Made by a program: the position numbers and the translations under genes. This document shows, piece by piece, positions 1 through 6,029 of a DNA stretch of 8,390 bases (position 1 is the stretch's first letter; each line of letters opens with the position of its first letter). The notes under the pieces were generated by a model. The model was not told the origin of the DNA and searched no databases. It saw only the letters and a list, made by a program, of their open reading frames with translations. This DNA is from Pyrodictium sp. (lineage in GTDB: Archaea > Thermoproteota > Thermoprotei_A > Sulfolobales > Pyrodictiaceae), in NCBI GenBank assembly GCA_015662475.1, contig DQUB01000079.1, forward strand, positions 1 through 8,390. Reading direction: 5' to 3'.

Positions 1-2
1 AG

Positions 3-245
3 GCTGATCATGGCATTGCACCGGAGTCTTATCGAGAAGCTATGCTTTTTGCAGGAGAGCTTGGCATTGTATCGTATGAGGATGCTCTTGTGTTGGCTAG
101 GCTTGCATCTCTTCGAAACATACTTGTTCACCGTTATTGGCGTGTTGAAGATGATAGACTGTATAGGGAAACACGTAAAGGTCTAGAGGTTGTTGATAGA
201 GTGTTGGAGGCTTTGAAAAGGTATGTCGAAACTAGCGATCCTTGA
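3..245 (+). CDS. hepT: HepT-like HEPN-domain toxin/RNase (DUF86), 5' end outside window
   Basis: The frame is open from the left edge (ADHGIAPESYREAM...), so the gene starts before the window and about 80 C-terminal residues are visible. The segment LASLRNILVHRYW contains the RX4HXY signature (R, four residues, H, one residue, Y), which is the catalytic RNase motif of HepT/DUF86 HEPN toxins. The helical tail (RETRKGLEVVDRVLEALKRY) is also typical. Family knowledge: HepT cleaves RNA and is neutralised by a cognate MNT nucleotidyltransferase that modifies the tyrosine of this motif. The ATG of just such a partner (223-225) lies inside this gene, overlapping by 23 bases, as in co-translated toxin-antitoxin pairs. 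All three motif residues are intact in the visible part, so the toxin looks functional. A non-toxic HEPN substrate-binding role is possible but less likely. Confidence 0.85.
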   Translation, partial: ADHGIAPESYREAMLFAGELGIVSYEDALVLARLASLRNILVHRYWRVEDDRLYRETRKGLEVVDRVLEALKRYVETSDP

Positions 246-688
246 GGATGTTAAGAGGAGGAGTACTTGGCTCTCGAGAGAGCAGCGTGCAAAGATAATC
301 TGTTTGATACAAGATGTTCTAGCTTCTCGCAGAGATAGTTCTTGCTCTAGTGTTCGGTGGCATCCTGGTGGATGATAAGCCTGTTCGCGACATAGATGTT
401 GCAGTCTATACGGGGTATAGAGTGTTGCCTGATGACTGGCCAGCATATGTTGGCGGGTTATGTGATATGTTGGAGAAGAGGTTGAGTAGGCAACTAGGCC
501 TTGTAAAAGCTGTAGACGTGGTTTTGCTCGAGTATGTGCAGCCTAGACTTAGAGCAGAGATACTTCGAAAAGGTCTAGTGGTTTTAAACCGTGCACCTGG
601 CATTAGAGCTGTTATGCTACTCCATGCAATCGACGATGTAAGAGCGCTAGACGTGTCTAGGAGGATAAAGTGTAGGTTTTGCAGATAG
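223..688 (+). pseudogene. mntA: MNT-type minimal nucleotidyltransferase (MntA-like antitoxin of HepT), apparently frameshifted
   Basis: Frame 1 opens at ATG 223 (MSKLAILEDVKRR...) and runs to a TGA at 373-375. Frame 2, open from 323 after a TAG at 320-322, carries the catalytic part: EIVLALVFGGILVDDKPVRDIDVAVY. This has the nucleotidyltransferase motif with GG followed by DID (two metal-binding Asp), and a likely third Asp in KAVDVVLLE. A +1 shift near 325-337 joins the two into one roughly 154-residue protein of normal family length, with the helix and first strand expected before GG. The only start for frame 2 alone is GTG at 350, which begins at the V of VFGG and would remove that first strand. 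I therefore read this as one gene with a single-base lesion. A sequencing error, programmed frameshift or shortened active protein (350-688) cannot be excluded. In the family, the protein adds AMP to HepT's tyrosine and blocks its RNase activity. It ends 18 bases before the convergent guaB stop. Confidence 0.7.
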
Positions 689-706
689 ACGGTTTTCACG
701 CGGCTT

Positions 707-2119
707 TCAAATGTGTATGCTATGTGGTCTTATCTCTTGTACGCCTCGAGGGCTTAGTTTGGCAAACCTTGCTTTCCTCCAGAGCTCGGGGATGCTCTTA
801 GCCCCAACATAGCCTAGTGCTGCTTTTAGAGCTTCTACAAGCTCGTCTATTACGCGGTAGATAGAACCCCTATACTCTACCAGGCCCTCAACACCTTCCT
901 CAACCTTTTTAGCTCTACGTGAGTAGCGGTCCATAGCCCACCTTTTCTCCAAAGCTCCTCTGCTCGCCATGCCCCTATAGGGTTTGTAGACTTTGTCTCC
1001 TATCCTCACCAGTGGCGCAGGTGCTTCGTCGGTGCCCGCAAACAGTCTACCGCACATGACAGCCCAAGCACCAGCTGCTAGAGCTTTTACAGCGTCACCA
1101 GCACCCTTTATACCTCCATCAGCGATTATGGGTATGTTTGTGGCTCCAAGCTCTTCCAAAGCATCTCTCACAAGTGCTACAGCATAGAGTGTTGGTGCAG
1201 CCACTCCTACAACCTCTCCAGTCTTACAGATACTTCCACTTGCAATGCCAACTCTAAACCCGGCAACGTTTTCGATGGAAGCGAGTATGTCTTTTGCAGC
1301 TTCGCCAGACCCTATATTCCCTACAACGAGATCCGATGTCAACTCCTTTGACACCTTTTTAAGCGACTCTATAACGTTTCTGTTGTGCGCATGTGCAACA
1401 TCTACAACAAGAACATCTGCTACACCATCAAGCATTTTTATCCTCTCAACATCGAATGGAGATATTGCTGCTCCAACAACAAGTCTTCCACTCTTATCCA
1501 AAGCCGGGTTAATGTCTTCAAGAGCATCTGCAACGGTTAATGTTCCAATGAGAAGGCCTTTGCTGTCCAAGATAGCTGCTACATCGACTTCGCCGTTAAG
1601 CACAGCTTTCCTAGCTTTTAAAGCTTCTTCAACGCTGTAAGCTTTACCAGGTTTAACAGCTTCAGCAACCATTTTGCAGTTTTCGAGAAGCCCGTAGACT
1701 GCATAGCCAACAAATTTGCCACCTCTATCCACAACTGGAACCGTTCTAAGACCTAGCTCTCTCATATACTCTCTAGCAGCTTGACAGGAAACATTGGCTT
1801 CTAGGTACACGTTTGTGATCTTCAAAGGTGGATGTTCTTTGACACGCCTAACGTGTTCTAGCTGTTCTTCTCGAGGCATATTGCGGTGTATAACTGCTAT
1901 CCCACCTTTAAGGGCTAGAGCTACGCCCACTTGCCACTCAGAAACAGTGTCCATAGGAGCAGCTGCAAAGGGGATTTTGAGCTCAAGGTTTACGGAAAAC
2001 TTTGTCTCAAGCCTAACCTGCCAAGGCTCGATTTCGGCTAGACCAGGCAATAGTATTAAGTCTTCAAACGTGAAGGCTTGGGGAGCTTTTGCCAACTTGT
2101 CGTAGAAGCTACCCACCAC
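707..2119 (-). CDS. guaB: Inosine-5'-monophosphate dehydrogenase
   Basis: It oxidises IMP to XMP with NAD+, the committed cytosolic step of GMP synthesis. The 470 residues are close to the usual length of about 485. N-terminal FTFEDLILLPG and AAPMDTVSE open the TIM barrel. A CBS-pair (Bateman) insert covers about residues 95-205. Then come VVDVAHAH (Asp240), GNIGSGEAA (267-275), the catalytic loop GSICKT with Cys298 and Thr300, IADGGI (Asp334), YRGMASRGAL (381-390) and the flap MDRYSRRAKKVEEGVEG. Arg398-Tyr399 in the flap is the IMPDH dyad that GMP reductase lacks, so reductase is unlikely. The loop reads GIASGSICKTG rather than the usual GIGPGSICTTR, but both key residues remain. The start is GTG 2119, preceded by GAGGTG (2130-2125) with a five-base spacer; the next codon is also GTG and could serve. 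It is divergent from the MobA-like gene and convergent with the MNT gene. Confidence 0.95.
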   Translation of the reverse strand: MVGSFYDKLAKAPQAFTFEDLILLPGLAEIEPWQVRLETKFSVNLELKIPFAAAPMDTVSEWQVGVALALKGGIAVIHRNMPREEQLEHVRRVKEHPPLKITNVYLEANVSCQAAREYMRELGLRTVPVVDRGGKFVGYAVYGLLENCKMVAEAVKPGKAYSVEEALKARKAVLNGEVDVAAILDSKGLLIGTLTVADALEDINPALDKSGRLVVGAAISPFDVERIKMLDGVADVLVVDVAHAHNRNVIESLKKVSKELTSDLVVGNIGSGEAAKDILASIENVAGFRVGIASGSICKTGEVVGVAAPTLYAVALVRDALEELGATNIPIIADGGIKGAGDAVKALAAGAWAVMCGRLFAGTDEAPAPLVRIGDKVYKPYRGMASRGALEKRWAMDRYSRRAKKVEEGVEGLVEYRGSIYRVIDELVEALKAALGYVGAKSIPELWRKARFAKLSPRGVQEIRPHSIHI

Positions 2120-2218
2120 CCTAGCACCTCAAAACCCTTTGTGTAGACCTCTGCTCCGTCAACCCCTCTTAACACTAGCTTGTCGTTTACCGAGTGTTGG
2201 GGGAGGGCTGGTCTTTGA
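2120..2218. promoter_or_regulatory. Divergent intergenic region, possible shared promoter of guaB and the MobA-like gene
   Basis: This 99-base spacer separates two divergent starts. The only A/T-rich core is CTCTTAACAC, with TTAA at 2169-2172, near its middle. Placing transcription starts 26 bases either side gives about 2197 (plus) and 2144 (minus). Each would leave a leader of 22-25 bases that includes a ribosome site: GGGAGG at 2201-2206 for the plus gene and GAGGTG at 2130-2125 for guaB. A second candidate for the plus strand is GTTTAC at 2185-2190. No clear BRE or operator repeat is visible. The assignment rests on spacing and base composition only. Confidence 0.3.
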
Positions 2219-3130
2219 ATGCGCTATTGTGTGGCAGATGCAGCGCTGGTGCTTGCAGGAGGTAGAGGTAGAAGGTTTGGCTTTGACAAGCTCTCGATAA
2301 GGGTTGATGGTGGTACTCTGCTAGAGCGCGTTGTAAGAATAGCCGACAGGGTAGCATGCAAAGTATACCTATCGGTTGCTGATCCCACAAAACATGTTGT
2401 GTCTACAGCGAGACGGCTAGTTGATCTAGAACAGCTGCCATGTAGTGGGCCAGCCCGCTCTCTAGCAACCTTCTCGCTTGTCTCTCTAGACTGGTGGCGT
2501 GTTGCAATAGTTCCAGGCGATGCCCTACACCTAAAACCCGAACTCTACACTAGGCTCCTAGAATTGTTAGACGTGTTTAACGTTCAAGCTGCAACAGTTC
2601 TACACGATGTGTGGGTCGAACCCCTCATAACAGTCTATGTTGGAAGCGTGTTCAAGCATGCTCTAAGAGCATGTAGGTTGAGAAGATGGTTGTCTCGAGC
2701 CTCCGACATGCTACGCTTGGCAGACCCTCTACTACTCGTAGGAGTTGACATAGCTGCTTCAGACCCAATCGAGATCGTCACGTTGAACCGTGTGGAAGAC
2801 CTAGTTTGGCCTAAACCCCCAAAACGAGACAAACGTCTCATCCTATTGGAGGGTCATGCAAACCTCTTCTTAGAGGCTCTAGACCGCTTAGAAGCTAACG
2901 ATGTAGTAGGAGCTGCTAAAACCCACCTAATAGAAGCAAGAGTCTATCGAGACCATGGAATCGCCCACCTAGAAGCACAAACGCTAATCGACGCCTGCAA
3001 ACTCAACCGACAAACACTCGACCATGAACACTTGAAGAGGCTAGCAACACTATCAGAAGCCCTAGGAGGAAAAATAGGTGGTGAAGCGAGAGAATGTCTA
3101 GGTGGGCATGTGGAGCAGTCACGGGGCTGA
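2219..3130 (+). CDS. MobA-like NTP transferase (molybdenum cofactor guanylyltransferase-like) with helical C-terminal extension
   Basis: Residues 9-24, ALVLAGGRGRRFGFDK, match the glycine-rich nucleotide-binding loop and lysine of MobA and related nucleotidyltransferases (LAGGxSxRMGxDK). PGDALHL (99-105) fits the PxD segment whose Asp binds Mg, and IEIVTLNRVEDL (184-195) fits the closing strand INTPEDL of MobA. MobA joins GMP to molybdopterin for Mo/W enzymes in the cytosol; substrate here is inferred, and other sugar or alditol nucleotidyltransferases share this fold. Residues about 200-303 form an extra, helix-rich domain (LLEGHANLFLEALDRLEAND, then GAAKTHLIEARVYRDHGIAH) that typical MobA of about 190 residues lacks; it resembles helical-hairpin repeats but I cannot name it. 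The start ATG is preceded by GGGAGG with a 12-base gap, slightly long. No other molybdopterin gene is in the window. Confidence 0.72.
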   Translation: MRYCVADAALVLAGGRGRRFGFDKLSIRVDGGTLLERVVRIADRVACKVYLSVADPTKHVVSTARRLVDLEQLPCSGPARSLATFSLVSLDWWRVAIVPGDALHLKPELYTRLLELLDVFNVQAATVLHDVWVEPLITVYVGSVFKHALRACRLRRWLSRASDMLRLADPLLLVGVDIAASDPIEIVTLNRVEDLVWPKPPKRDKRLILLEGHANLFLEALDRLEANDVVGAAKTHLIEARVYRDHGIAHLEAQTLIDACKLNRQTLDHEHLKRLATLSEALGGKIGGEARECLGGHVEQSRG

Positions 3131-3164
3131 ACCATAAACAGCTTATGATGAGCGCATCCTAGGC

Positions 3165-3568
3165 CGAAAGATGGCATAAGCCCCCTCTAGCCATTTCGCT
3201 GCTCTACCCTCGCCTCCACCTCTCCTACCAGCTCTTACCTAGATGCCAAGCTCTCCGGCAACCCCCATCCTTGTACTCCCATAGCCCCCATGACTGGTCA
3301 ACTGCTTTCCCTCCACTCTGCATAAGCCTTGATAGCCAGTACTGTAGCACCCCAAACCTTCTCAGCTGCTTGTCAGATGTTGCCCTTCTCAAGCTCCTCT
3401 CTAGCATGCTCGAGAAACTCCTTTGCAGCACCAATATACTCTCTGACCCTACCTTTCGGGTCCAACCCTCCAACCAGTAGATCAATAATGTACTCTTCCA
3501 GGCTAACACCTAGCCGCTCAGCCTCCCTCCCCCACATACTCTACAACCTTGGCAACTCTAGGCGACAA
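3165..3568 (-). pseudogene. Decayed PaREP1-like (HEPN-type) gene
   Basis: Reading the minus strand and changing frame where needed gives a recognisable PaREP1-like protein. From TTG 3568 it reads MSPRVAKVVEYVG. After a one-base shift in a G run (plus-strand C5 at 3529-3533) it continues EAERLGVSLEEYIIDLL, then REYIGAAKEFLEHAREELEK, then GNI, a TGA at 3375-3373, and QAAEKVWGATVLAIKAYAEW. Near 3307-3315 the frame is lost again; fragments SHG, LWEYKDG and VAGELGI appear in different frames before a TAG at 3241-3239, and the tail to about 3165 is barely recognisable. PaREP1-like proteins typically have an N-terminal (S)LEEY helix, an [R/K]QAxEKxWGAxxxAxKAxA core and a SHGxLWEY segment, all seen here. 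The TGA replaces what is usually Arg (CGA to TGA would do it). At least three lesions make sequencing error an unlikely sole cause. The 3' boundary is approximate. Confidence 0.72.
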
Positions 3569-3749
3569 TAGCAGACACAGGCAACCTTTACCCCTAAGGT
3601 GTAGAGGATCTACCCCAGCTAAACTCTGGCTTGGCAGAAACTTGCCAGCTCCACCTAGCAGAGTGGTAGGCCTTCACCGCTCACGACTCCGATCTCGGTC
3701 TACATGTTCATTGGAAGAGTAACAGTTTCCGTTAGGGGCAGTGTTTTAC
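3569..3749. other. Intergenic DNA with no gene recognised
   Basis: This is the upstream side of the PaREP1-like relic (minus strand) and of gcvH (plus strand). Neither strand gives a coding frame with recognisable protein character. A stretch at 3653-3700 (CTAGCAGAGTGGTAGGCC, then CCGATCTCGG) faintly recalls a tRNA D-loop and T-arm but has no consistent acceptor, D or anticodon pairing. An ATG at 3704 is in frame with gcvH but adds 31 residues unlike the family, so I treat 3704-3796 as non-coding. Confidence 0.5.
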
Positions 3750-3796
3750 GTTTAAGTAGTACTTTGAAAGGCTGTGTATTAGTTTGGTGTTGGTTG
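3745..3796 (+). promoter_or_regulatory. Putative gcvH promoter (TATA-like box) and leader
   Basis: TTTAAG at 3751-3756, within ACGTTTAAGTAG, is the best TATA-like element upstream of gcvH. Initiation about 25 bases later (near 3779) gives a leader of about 18 bases before the preferred TTG start at 3797. GGTG at 3786-3789, seven bases before that TTG, complements the CACC of the archaeal 16S tail. This placement supports the downstream start, since the upstream ATG 3704 would lie before the promoter. Confidence 0.4.
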
Positions 3797-4216
3797 TTGG
3801 CTGAGGAGATCCGTGTTGGAGACTATCTAGTGTTGAGAGACCGTCTCTACACAGAGACTGATGAGTGGGCGAAGAAAGAGGATAGTGTTGTAGTGGTTGG
3901 CGTGACAGACTATGCTCAGAAAAAGTTGAGGGATATAGTTGGTGTAGAACTACCAGAGGTTGGCCGTGAGGTTAGAGCTGGTGAAGCTGTTGCTAGCCTA
4001 GAATCTGTCAAAGCAGCTGCAGACGTCTACGCTCCCGTTTCTGGAAAGATAGTAGAGGTGAACGAGAGACTGGAAGAAGAACCCGAACTAATCAACAAAG
4101 ATCCTTATGGAGAAGGCTGGCTTTTCAAGATAGAGATGGTAGACCCTAAAGAGTTGGAGAAGCTGCTTACACCAGAAAAATATGCCGAGCATATAAAGAA
4201 GAGAGAAGGTCTCTAA
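3797..4216 (+). CDS. gcvH: Glycine cleavage system H protein (lipoyl carrier)
   Basis: This is a small soluble carrier whose lipoyl arm shuttles the aminomethyl group between the P, T and L proteins of glycine cleavage. The diagnostic lipoylation site is LESVKAAADVYAPVSGKIVEVN, with Lys72 counted from the TTG start as the lipoyl-lysine. YTETDEWA near the N-terminus, VVGVTDYAQKKLRDIVGVELP, and NKDPYGEGWLFKIE near the C-terminus are classic GcvH blocks. From TTG 3797 the protein is 139 residues, normal for the family. The frame is open back to ATG 3704, but those 31 residues (MFIGRVTVSV...) match nothing in GcvH and overlap the likely promoter. P, T and L genes and lipoate enzymes are not in the window. 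A lipoate-binding protein of sulfur oxidation is a possible alternative, but no sHdr-type neighbours are present. Confidence 0.92.
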   Translation: MAEEIRVGDYLVLRDRLYTETDEWAKKEDSVVVVGVTDYAQKKLRDIVGVELPEVGREVRAGEAVASLESVKAAADVYAPVSGKIVEVNERLEEEPELINKDPYGEGWLFKIEMVDPKELEKLLTPEKYAEHIKKREGL

Positions 4217-4221
4217 TACAA

Positions 4222-4249
4222 ACGGTGATGGTCTAGATACCGTCTTTTT
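4222..4249 (+). terminator. Hairpin plus T run after gcvH
   Basis: ACGGT (4222-4226) pairs with ACCGT (4239-4243) around a 12-base loop, followed by TCTTTTTG containing T5 (4245-4249), five bases after the gcvH stop. The stem is only five pairs and archaeal termination depends mainly on the T tract, so function is inferred. It overlaps the most upstream TTG (4248) of the next gene, which argues against that codon being the start. Confidence 0.45.
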
Positions 4250-4295
4250 GACGATCATCGTCCCTCTTCTAGAGATTGTAGAGGTGGAGTATAGT

Positions 4296-4886
4296 TTGGC
4301 TGAAGATAGAGTGCAGAGTTCCTTCGAGGTTGAAACAAAAGTTGTTTTGCCAGAGTGCGGGTATATTCAGAGACTACGTGAAAAACTTACATCTTTGGGC
4401 TGCACTTTCGAAAAACATGTTGTTGAGGAGGACATATACTACCAGCACCCCTGCAGAGATTTCGCCAAAACAGATGAAGCTCTTAGAATACGTGTTGTGG
4501 GAGATAGAGTAGAGCTAACCTATAAGGGTCCCAAGAAAAGAGTTGAAGGTGGTGTAAAAGCACGTGAAGAGATCAGCATCTCTATAGCATCTCAATTTGA
4601 ACATGCTAAGATGTTGTTGGAGAAACTTGGGTTCAAAGAGGTTATGGTTGTTAGGAAAAAGCGAGACTACTACAATTGCGGAGATGTTGTTGTAAGCCTA
4701 GATCAAGTCGAGAAACTAGGATGCTTTGTCGAGCTAGAGTATAGAGGTAGAGGCAATGCTAGTAGTAGGCTAGAGGAAGTAATCGAGAAACTAGGGCTTG
4801 GAGGTCTAGAACGAACAACTTTATCCTACCTTGAACTCCTGCTCTACAAATTCGGCCATAAATGTTTTGAGAGGCTAGAAAGATAG
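4296..4886 (+). CDS. CYTH-domain protein (class IV adenylate cyclase CyaB / thiamine triphosphatase superfamily)
   Basis: The CYTH signature ExExK is present as FEVETKVVL (Glu11, Glu13, Lys15 counted from TTG 4296). The charged residues lining the triphosphate tunnel follow in family order: EALRIRV (two Arg), ELTYKGPK (Lys), AREEIS (Arg and two Glu), RKKRDYY, VVSLDQVEKLGCFVELEY (Asp and two Glu). The 196-residue length fits a single CYTH domain. Members act on triphosphates with metal ions: adenylate cyclase, thiamine triphosphatase, inorganic triphosphatase. The VSLDxVxxLGxFVELE block with a preceding RKxRxxY resembles the CyaB branch, but the physiological substrate in archaea is not established. 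The start is uncertain: TTG 4296 has GAGGTGG (4281-4287) eight bases before it; GTG 4311 would also keep the motif; TTG 4248 falls in the T run of a putative terminator. The next gene starts 38 bases after the stop, so they may be co-transcribed. Confidence 0.85.
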   Translation: MAEDRVQSSFEVETKVVLPECGYIQRLREKLTSLGCTFEKHVVEEDIYYQHPCRDFAKTDEALRIRVVGDRVELTYKGPKKRVEGGVKAREEISISIASQFEHAKMLLEKLGFKEVMVVRKKRDYYNCGDVVVSLDQVEKLGCFVELEYRGRGNASSRLEEVIEKLGLGGLERTTLSYLELLLYKFGHKCFERLER

Positions 4887-4924
4887 AGAAGTTCTACTTC
4901 TGCCCACATTCAAGGAAATGATGG

Positions 4925-5980
4925 GTGTGTGCTATGGGGAGGCTCATGTTTAAAGTAAATCCTGTTCTAGTTCTAGTGCTCCTTCTCGCAATAACCAATG
5001 CAATATGGTATGCCCTCTACCAGCAAAAACAGATGGAGATAAGGTCTATAGAACTAAAATACGAACATCTCAAACAAATGTTTAACAAGACTATACTACA
5101 TCTTAAGGAGCTCAACGAAAACTATACAAGTTTGCAGCTTCGGTATGGGAGGCTGAAACAAGCATATGATCAGCTTTACAAGATTCTAGAACAAGGTTTA
5201 AAGGTGGCTGGTTTAAACAACTTGACGAACAATAGTTCGTGTTCAATAGTTATTGCAAGAGTAGGAGGAATAGTTGAAGCCTACAAGATGCTTAACAAGA
5301 GTCTTTCAAAGTTTGCACGCATTATATGGTTGCACACAAGCCTTGGTCCACAAACACAGAAACTCATAGACCCAGATAGAGTCATGAGCTACGTGCTATC
5401 AAGAGTTGTTGGAAGACTTTATGATCCAAATCATCCCGAATGGCTTGACAAAGACATAGAGCAAATATATGTGTGGGTTAAAGACAACATTATCAACTCC
5501 TATGACACCTACTTCCCAGATATAGAAATAGTCTATATTAATATAAGCGGAGAGTTATACCCCAAGGAAATCAGGTTTACACTCCATAGAGAGTATGTCC
5601 AGAACCCAGAGGAGACATTGGAGAGAAGAGCAGGAGACTGTGAAGACCAGGCAATACTTGTAACCTCAATGTTACAAGCATATCTTCAGGGATTAGGTAA
5701 AGCCTATATGGTTTGTGTTGTAAGTGCAGAATATGACATAACACATTGTGCCTCTATAGCAGTTGTAAATGGGACTATATATATTCTAGATACATCAATG
5801 GAGTATTTTGGCAAGGATGTGAATGCGTACAACGCGATTATGAGTTGGCTAGCCTATATAGACTATGATCCACAGTACATCGACATGATAATGGTAATCA
5901 ATGACAAGTTCTACCAGGTGTTTAGAAGCCTCAACAAGTTCACAACATGGCTCCAAAACATGCTACAGCAAAAAGGTTGA
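4925..5980 (+). CDS. Membrane-anchored transglutaminase-like (papain-fold) protein with coiled coil
   Basis: The 351-residue protein starts with a transmembrane or uncleaved signal segment (residues 12-31, NPVLVLVLLLAITNAIWYAL). A probable coiled coil follows (about 33-93, rich in Lys/Glu/Gln/Leu), then an Asn/Ser-rich linker and a transglutaminase-like domain (about 150-300). The catalytic triad is visible: Cys239 in RRAGDCEDQAIL, His274 in DITHCAS and Asp289 in IYILDTS. IEQIYVWVKDNI ahead of the Cys is also typical of the archaeal/bacterial transglutaminase core. Such proteins are peptidases or acyl transferases; the substrate is unknown. Topology predicts a catalytic domain outside the cell, with sequons such as NKS and NGT that could be glycosylated. 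The GTG start at 4925 has AAGGA (4912-4916) eight bases before it; ATG 4934 or 4946 are alternatives with no effect on the domains. The next gene follows after 49 bases. Confidence 0.85.
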   Translation: MCAMGRLMFKVNPVLVLVLLLAITNAIWYALYQQKQMEIRSIELKYEHLKQMFNKTILHLKELNENYTSLQLRYGRLKQAYDQLYKILEQGLKVAGLNNLTNNSSCSIVIARVGGIVEAYKMLNKSLSKFARIIWLHTSLGPQTQKLIDPDRVMSYVLSRVVGRLYDPNHPEWLDKDIEQIYVWVKDNIINSYDTYFPDIEIVYINISGELYPKEIRFTLHREYVQNPEETLERRAGDCEDQAILVTSMLQAYLQGLGKAYMVCVVSAEYDITHCASIAVVNGTIYILDTSMEYFGKDVNAYNAIMSWLAYIDYDPQYIDMIMVINDKFYQVFRSLNKFTTWLQNMLQQKG

Positions 5981-6029
5981 ACATCAAAAACACTCGGAAG
6001 GTCTAAAGCATATTTGAAGGTGGGGTGAC

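Noticed and set aside
993..2105. Plus-strand open frames of 64-131 codons opposite guaB
   Set aside because: They are Ser/Thr/Ala-rich antisense shadows of a strongly supported minus-strand gene, with no ribosome sites or recognisable motifs.
707..2119. GMP reductase as an alternative for the guaB call
   Set aside because: The Arg-Tyr flap (DRYSRRAKKVEEGVEG) and the CBS-pair insert fit IMP dehydrogenase; GMP reductase lacks that Arg-Tyr flap.
3126..3185. C/D-box guide RNA candidate (ATGATGA at 3145-3151, CTGA at 3126-3129)
   Set aside because: The boxes are too far apart for a D'/C' pair and no CTGA D box follows at guide distance.
3225..3571. Open frames of 69-94 codons on both strands in the gap after the MobA-like gene
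   Set aside because: They do not look like real proteins. Part of the minus-strand one (LWEYKDG) is a frame fragment of the PaREP1-like relic, which explains the region better.
3653..3700. tRNA-like stretch (CTAGCAGAGTGGTAGG... CCGATCTCGG)
   Set aside because: It recalls a D-loop and T-arm, but the D-stem, anticodon stem and acceptor do not pair and there is no GTTCGAATCC T-loop. A tRNA covariance scan would settle it.
3704..3796. N-terminal extension of GcvH from ATG 3704
   Set aside because: The added 31 residues are unlike GcvH, and the likely TATA box and short leader lie inside this stretch.
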